Assembly (NCBI GenBank): GCA_910579605.1 | Contig: CAJTUG010000068.1 | Coordinates: 1-5,721 of the forward strand | DNA length: 5,721 nucleotides | Reading direction: 5' to 3' | Source: an uncultured Muribaculaceae bacterium | GTDB lineage: Bacteria > Bacteroidota > Bacteroidia > Bacteroidales > Muribaculaceae | Position numbers and translations under genes: made by a program | Shown: piece by piece, positions 5,671 through 5,721 of the stretch | Layout of the letters: each line of letters starts with the position of its first letter | How positions within the stretch are numbered: position 1 is the stretch's first letter | Notes under the pieces: model-generated | What the model saw: the letters and a program-made list of their open reading frames with translations, nothing else | What the model was told of the DNA's origin: nothing | Databases searched by the model: none

Positions 5671-5721
5671 TCGGGGTGACTAGACTCGAACTAGCGACCT
5701 CACGCCCCCCAGACGCGTACT
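5671..5721 (-). tRNA. tRNA-Pro (anticodon GGG), 3' part, cut by the window edge
   Basis: The last 51 bases hold the 3' two thirds of a tRNA on the minus strand. The anticodon arm is CGCGT (5717-5713), loop CTGGGGG (5712-5706) and GCGTG (5705-5701), with GGG at 5710-5708 as the anticodon, which reads proline codons CCC and CCU. A 5-base variable loop AGGTC follows, then a T arm with stem GCTAG/CTAGT around TTCGAGT. The acceptor strand CACCCCG ends in discriminator A at 5671, and the expected 5' partner CGGGGTG fits tRNA-Pro. CTA follows instead of CCA, so the CCA end is added after transcription, as is common in Bacteroidetes. The acceptor 5' strand and D arm lie beyond the edge. Confidence 0.93.

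Noticed and set aside
5671..5721. tRNA-Pro as a possible integration site of a mobile element
   Set aside because: No integrase, repeated tRNA 3' end or att-like duplication is visible in the window.

Overview
The window looks like a chromosomal segment from the order Bacteroidales; a gut Muribaculaceae or Prevotella-like genome is my best guess, but the family level is inference. Supporting signs are promoter boxes of the Bacteroidetes type (TTTG about 18-21 bases before TAnnTTTG), the absence of Shine-Dalgarno sequences before the starts, a tRNA gene without an encoded CCA end, and a secreted SusE/SusF-like protein with a Bacteroidales-type C-terminal tail.

Layout from left to right. At 1-689 (minus) lies the N-terminal part of a secreted phosphodiester glycosidase (NAGPA-type) protein, which runs off the left edge and has its own promoter at 726-755. 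Next comes a compact minus-strand operon, read right to left: an AGCS-family sodium/amino-acid symporter (2465-3868), then lgt (1598-2458) after a 6-base gap, then an exported TPR-repeat protein (771-1601) whose ATG overlaps the lgt stop by 4 bases. A 200-base divergent intergenic region separates this operon from a plus-strand secreted protein with two SusE/SusF-like domains (4069-4941), which ends at a strong intrinsic terminator. A small membrane-anchored bacterial PH-domain protein (5082-5516, minus) converges on it and is followed by a 17-bp perfect inverted repeat. At the right edge is the 3' two thirds of a tRNA-Pro(GGG) gene (minus) with a hairpin terminator.

How the genes fit together: lgt is the core step of lipoprotein maturation, and the TPR gene is probably translationally coupled to it. 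The symporter probably shares their transcript, but I see no biochemical link between amino-acid import and lipoprotein lipidation. The two flanking secreted proteins (glycosidase and SusE/F-like) fit a glycan-exposed gut lifestyle. I found no mobile element, CRISPR array or defence locus, and nothing that convincingly forms an undescribed system. The points most worth checking are the divergent regulatory region, the orphan non-lipoprotein SusE/F-like protein, and the divergent signature motif of the symporter.
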